This document shows positions 61,783 to 64,000 of a stretch of 64,000 bases of DNA, piece by piece. The position numbers and the translations under genes were made by a program. The notes below the pieces were generated by a model. It made no database searches and had not been told where the DNA came from. It worked only from the letters and a program-made list of their open reading frames with translations. Position 1 is the first letter of the stretch. Every line of letters starts with the position of its first letter. The stretch comes from Pedobacter sp. (GTDB lineage: Bacteria > Bacteroidota > Bacteroidia > Sphingobacteriales > Sphingobacteriaceae), in assembly GCA_031119475.1 (NCBI GenBank), contig JAVHXV010000001.1:372001-436000 (forward strand). The letters run 5' to 3'.

Positions 61783-62161
61783 GTTTAAAGTTTAAAGTTG
61801 AAGGTTGAAAGTAATTTCTCTCTAGCGCGGATTGTCATATCGAACGTAGTGAGATATCTCTGAAAGGTACATGTATATTCTTTACGCCTTGCTCAAGATA
61901 CTTTACCAGTGTCGAATCAGGGATTCCTCACTGCGTTCAGGATGACAATTCGTCTAAAATCTTAGCTCTTTGCGCTGTGCTCCTTGCTCTTATTATCTGG
62001 TGGTTTCTGCGAACAACGTCCGAACAAAGGTCCTGAAATGGTTTGTATTTGATACCTGAAGTTCATGGCTGAGCGTATCGTTTCCTCACTGCGTTCAGGA
62101 TAACAATCCGTCTAAAATCTCTGCTCTCTGCGGCTATGCCCTCTGCTCCTTGCGCTTTGCC
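61783..62161. repeat. Convergent intergenic block of three REP copies and heptad arrays
   Basis: GTTGAAG/GTTGAAA units (61795-61812) lead into the right arm of the inverted repeat (61811-61874). Two further REP copies with CCTCACTGCGTTCAGGAT lie within 61919-61951 and 62078-62120. TTGCGCT/GTGCTCC-type heptads (61963-61990) and TCTGCTC/CTTGCGC-type heptads (62121-62161) complete the block; the last set runs onto the stop codon of the cytochrome gene at 62162. No gene is present. Confidence 0.78.
61811..61874. repeat. Right arm of the inverted repeat pair flanking susCD
   Basis: This 64-bp segment, starting GTAATTTCTCTCTAGCG and ending GGTACATGT, is the near-perfect reverse complement of 56587-56651. 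It belongs to the REP family but shows much higher and longer identity to that one copy than to the others. Confidence 0.75.
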
Positions 62162-63562
62162 TCACATCTTTGCCGGAGCTTTGACCACAATGGTATCTTG
62201 CGCCAAAAATGGGATGGAATAGCCTCCGGTATCTATAGTTAGGTTGGGCATCATTTTTTTGAGGTTGGCATAATCTGTTGGCTTGATGTTGGTCTGATAG
62301 ATATAAAGTGATTTTAGCTTCTTGAGCTTGGCAATGGTCCTTATGCCGCCCATAGAAACCTTTGTTCCGACCAAGCTCAGGTATTGCAATTGGTCTAATT
62401 TGGTGAGCTGCATTAGGCCACGATCGGTGATTGAACTGTTGTTGAGACTTAACCTGGTCAAATTCTTGCAGCTGCCAAATACTGCCAAAACCTGGTCGTT
62501 TACCTTTTTGTTGTCCAGTTTAACCCATATCAACTGTTTTTCGACTTTTGGGATGAGGACCAGAATGGGCTGGTCGAAATCGGCATTGATAAAATTGGCC
62601 GAAAGGTAATTGGTATTTTGAGAGACGGGAACAATGGTAATCCCCGCATTGGTTAATTTCTTGAGTACTTCTACATCGGCTTGGACAACTTCCTTTTCCG
62701 GAATTTCGCTCACTTTGGATTCAGTGATGCCGGCATTGCCATTTGCCAGATTGGCCAATACCGTTTTCATGTTGGCAGGCTGTGGCAACTCCTTGAATTT
62801 CTTTTTGAAATCGGCTCCCTGGTTGATCCACCATTGGATTAAGGTAAGCTCATTTTCGGTAAGCTGTGGTTTTTCTTTTGGCGCCATGTGCTTATCATTG
62901 TCCAGTGGCAGGAGTAGGCGCTTGACCAGTTCACTGTCTTCGGCCTTGCCAGCTATGATTGCAGGCCCATTTTTACCGCCTTTCAACATAAAATCTTGCT
63001 CATCCAACCTTAACTTTCCTTTCTGTTTTTCGCTCCCGTGACAGCTGTAGCAGCGGCTTTTGAACAAGGGCATGATCGCACTTTCATAGACCACGGCATC
63101 CTGGATATTGGGGATGGCAGGGATGGCCGACTGATTCTTTCCACCTCCAGATTTTAATGGTGCGGTCAAATAATCTTCACCATGTGTTAAAGAACCGCCC
63201 AGATGCCCTGTAATCGATATGAGCACGATCAGGAAAATTGAGATGCAATTTAGGGCAACCCTGGCTTTTGTCCTTACATACAGTACATACAGGAACAGTG
63301 AGATAATGGCGACGGCAATTCCCATCCACTGGTGCAGGCTGACTAATTTCCCTTCATAATCGCCACTATTGGCCAGAAAGTAGCCCGTTAAACAAGAAGC
63401 AATTGCGCCAAGGGCACCTAAAAGCAGGGTCAGCGGGATAACTGGCCTAAAGCTAGCGAATTTTGTTTTTGACGATAATAAAATGAAGATACAGGCCAAC
63501 AAAAGGATCCCGATAGGTAGGTGTACCAATACCGGATGAAAGCGTCCAATGAATTCGAGCAT
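62162..63562 (-). CDS. Membrane protein with DUF2231-like helices, c-type cytochrome domain and leucine-rich repeats
   Basis: The 466-residue protein starts FIGRFHPVLVHLPIGILLL, a DUF2231-type opening, and has four membrane helices in the first ~125 residues. A planctomycete-type cytochrome c domain follows: the haem motif CYSCHG at about 168, then GKLRLDEQD, GKAEDSELVKRLLLP and DNDKHMAPKEKPQLTENE. The C-terminal third (about 350-445) consists of leucine-rich repeats (LTRLSLNNSSITDRGLMQL, LQYLSLVGTKVSMGG). It should be in the inner membrane with the haem and LRR parts in the periplasm. Genes of this form often accompany exported oxidoreductases and sugar isomerases; the gene shares one base with the upstream isomerase (TAATG). 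Confidence 0.85.
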   Translation of the reverse strand: MLEFIGRFHPVLVHLPIGILLLACIFILLSSKTKFASFRPVIPLTLLLGALGAIASCLTGYFLANSGDYEGKLVSLHQWMGIAVAIISLFLYVLYVRTKARVALNCISIFLIVLISITGHLGGSLTHGEDYLTAPLKSGGGKNQSAIPAIPNIQDAVVYESAIMPLFKSRCYSCHGSEKQKGKLRLDEQDFMLKGGKNGPAIIAGKAEDSELVKRLLLPLDNDKHMAPKEKPQLTENELTLIQWWINQGADFKKKFKELPQPANMKTVLANLANGNAGITESKVSEIPEKEVVQADVEVLKKLTNAGITIVPVSQNTNYLSANFINADFDQPILVLIPKVEKQLIWVKLDNKKVNDQVLAVFGSCKNLTRLSLNNSSITDRGLMQLTKLDQLQYLSLVGTKVSMGGIRTIAKLKKLKSLYIYQTNIKPTDYANLKKMMPNLTIDTGGYSIPFLAQDTIVVKAPAKM

Positions 63563-64000
63563 TAGTGATACCGTTTCTTTAATAAGTTCATCATATATAC
63601 ATTAATTGCCCATTGATTGGCCAAAGGCTGGCGGGTATAGGGCAAGGTAGGCATGTAGTCTGGCGGACCAAATTCGGTCAGGATTGTCATCGTTTCCCCT
63701 TTTTGCTTCTTATAGGCGATCACTTGGTCCCACCATGCCAAATGTGCGTTGACGGCTTTTCCCCATTCTGGGGCCCTTGGATCATTTACCTGTGGCCCTT
63801 CGGGATGCCCAATCCTGGAATGGATATGGTCTACACGCTTGAGCAGGTCATTAATCGTCTCCTGCTGATCTGCCAATAAACTCTCGTGTACGGTACACCA
63901 GTGCGAAATGTCCAGCGTTAGGCGAAGGCCTGCTTGTTGATCTGCAAAATTCTTGGTTACCGTAGCCGCAAACAACATCCTGCCACGATGGGTTTCATGG
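63562..64000 (-). CDS. Sugar phosphate isomerase/epimerase-like TIM-barrel protein, partial
   Basis: The frame is open to the window edge, so only the C-terminal ~145 residues are seen. The edge residues read HETHRGR, a Glu/His strand of xylose-isomerase-like (AP endonuclease 2) barrels, followed by LRLTLDISHWCTVHES (Asp, His), RVDHIHSRIGHPEGPQVNDP (His, Arg) and LTEFGPPDYMP (Glu), which match the metal-ligand pattern of the family. The natural substrate cannot be told. It is co-transcribed with, and one base overlapping, the cytochrome/LRR membrane protein gene. Confidence 0.85.
   Translation of the reverse strand, partial: HETHRGRMLFAATVTKNFADQQAGLRLTLDISHWCTVHESLLADQQETINDLLKRVDHIHSRIGHPEGPQVNDPRAPEWGKAVNAHLAWWDQVIAYKKQKGETMTILTEFGPPDYMPTLPYTRQPLANQWAINVYMMNLLKKRYH

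Noticed and set aside
56587..61874. Composite transposon carrying susCD between inverted repeats
   Set aside because: No transposase, no target-site duplication was noticed, and the arms belong to a REP family that also occurs singly; only the inverted arrangement is reported.

Overview
The window looks like chromosome of a Bacteroidota species of the family Sphingobacteriaceae, probably Pedobacter or a close relative. This rests on two SusC/SusD pairs, lipoproteins with Bacteroidota-type signal peptides, promoter-like TAnnTTTG boxes instead of Shine-Dalgarno-rich leaders, one-component AraC/GntR sugar regulators, and dense runs of glycoside hydrolases. The genus is inference; no rRNA or tRNA gene was seen.

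Region 1 (1-18142) is an L-rhamnose utilisation locus. It holds the end of a SusC, a SusD, an AraC regulator coupled to an arabinose/fucose-isomerase-like protein, a GH78 and a GH106-type alpha-L-rhamnosidase, the RhaT permease, the bifunctional aldolase/dehydrogenase, L-rhamnose isomerase, rhamnulokinase and a GntR regulator. The promoters of the GH78 gene and of rhaT share a 27-bp box arrangement that is probably the operator.

Region 2 (18558-37988) appears to handle L-fucose and pectin side chains. A NUDIX-type regulator/HAD pair and a mutarotase lipoprotein are followed by a four-gene minus-strand operon: alpha-hydroxy-acid dehydrogenase, fuconolactonase-like amidohydrolase, FAH-family hydrolase and SDR. 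This operon fits the lower half of the non-phosphorylative L-fucose/L-rhamnose route to pyruvate and lactate. It is divergent from a five-gene exported hydrolase operon (GH67-like, MGH1/GH63-like, GH28, GH95 alpha-fucosidase, GH2), and a perfect inverted repeat lies in the shared intergenic region.

Region 3 (38119-43383) has an SDR/DUF2867 protein and then an AT-rich block encoding AbiH, an OLD-family ATPase/TOPRIM nuclease and a small lipoprotein. The block looks like a recently acquired anti-phage island.

Region 4 (43895-64000) has an aldehyde dehydrogenase, an iron-type alcohol dehydrogenase and an AraC regulator on the minus strand. Divergent from these is a tight operon I cannot match to a known pathway: RidA, a 3-hydroxyacyl-CoA-dehydrogenase-like enzyme, a class III aminotransferase, a second dehydrogenase homologue that has lost its NAD loop and catalytic His, an M19 dipeptidase, a ceramidase-fold protein without signal peptide, an FAH hydrolase, a D-serine-dehydratase-like PLP enzyme, and SusC/SusD. 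A cytochrome c/LRR membrane protein and a sugar isomerase close the window. This operon is the best candidate for an undescribed catabolic system.

Throughout the window, intergenic DNA carries arrays whose sequence varies but whose 7-bp (sometimes 8-bp) register is kept. Most start at or within a few bases of a stop codon. They are joined by REP-like palindromes, and all five convergent gene junctions contain such elements.
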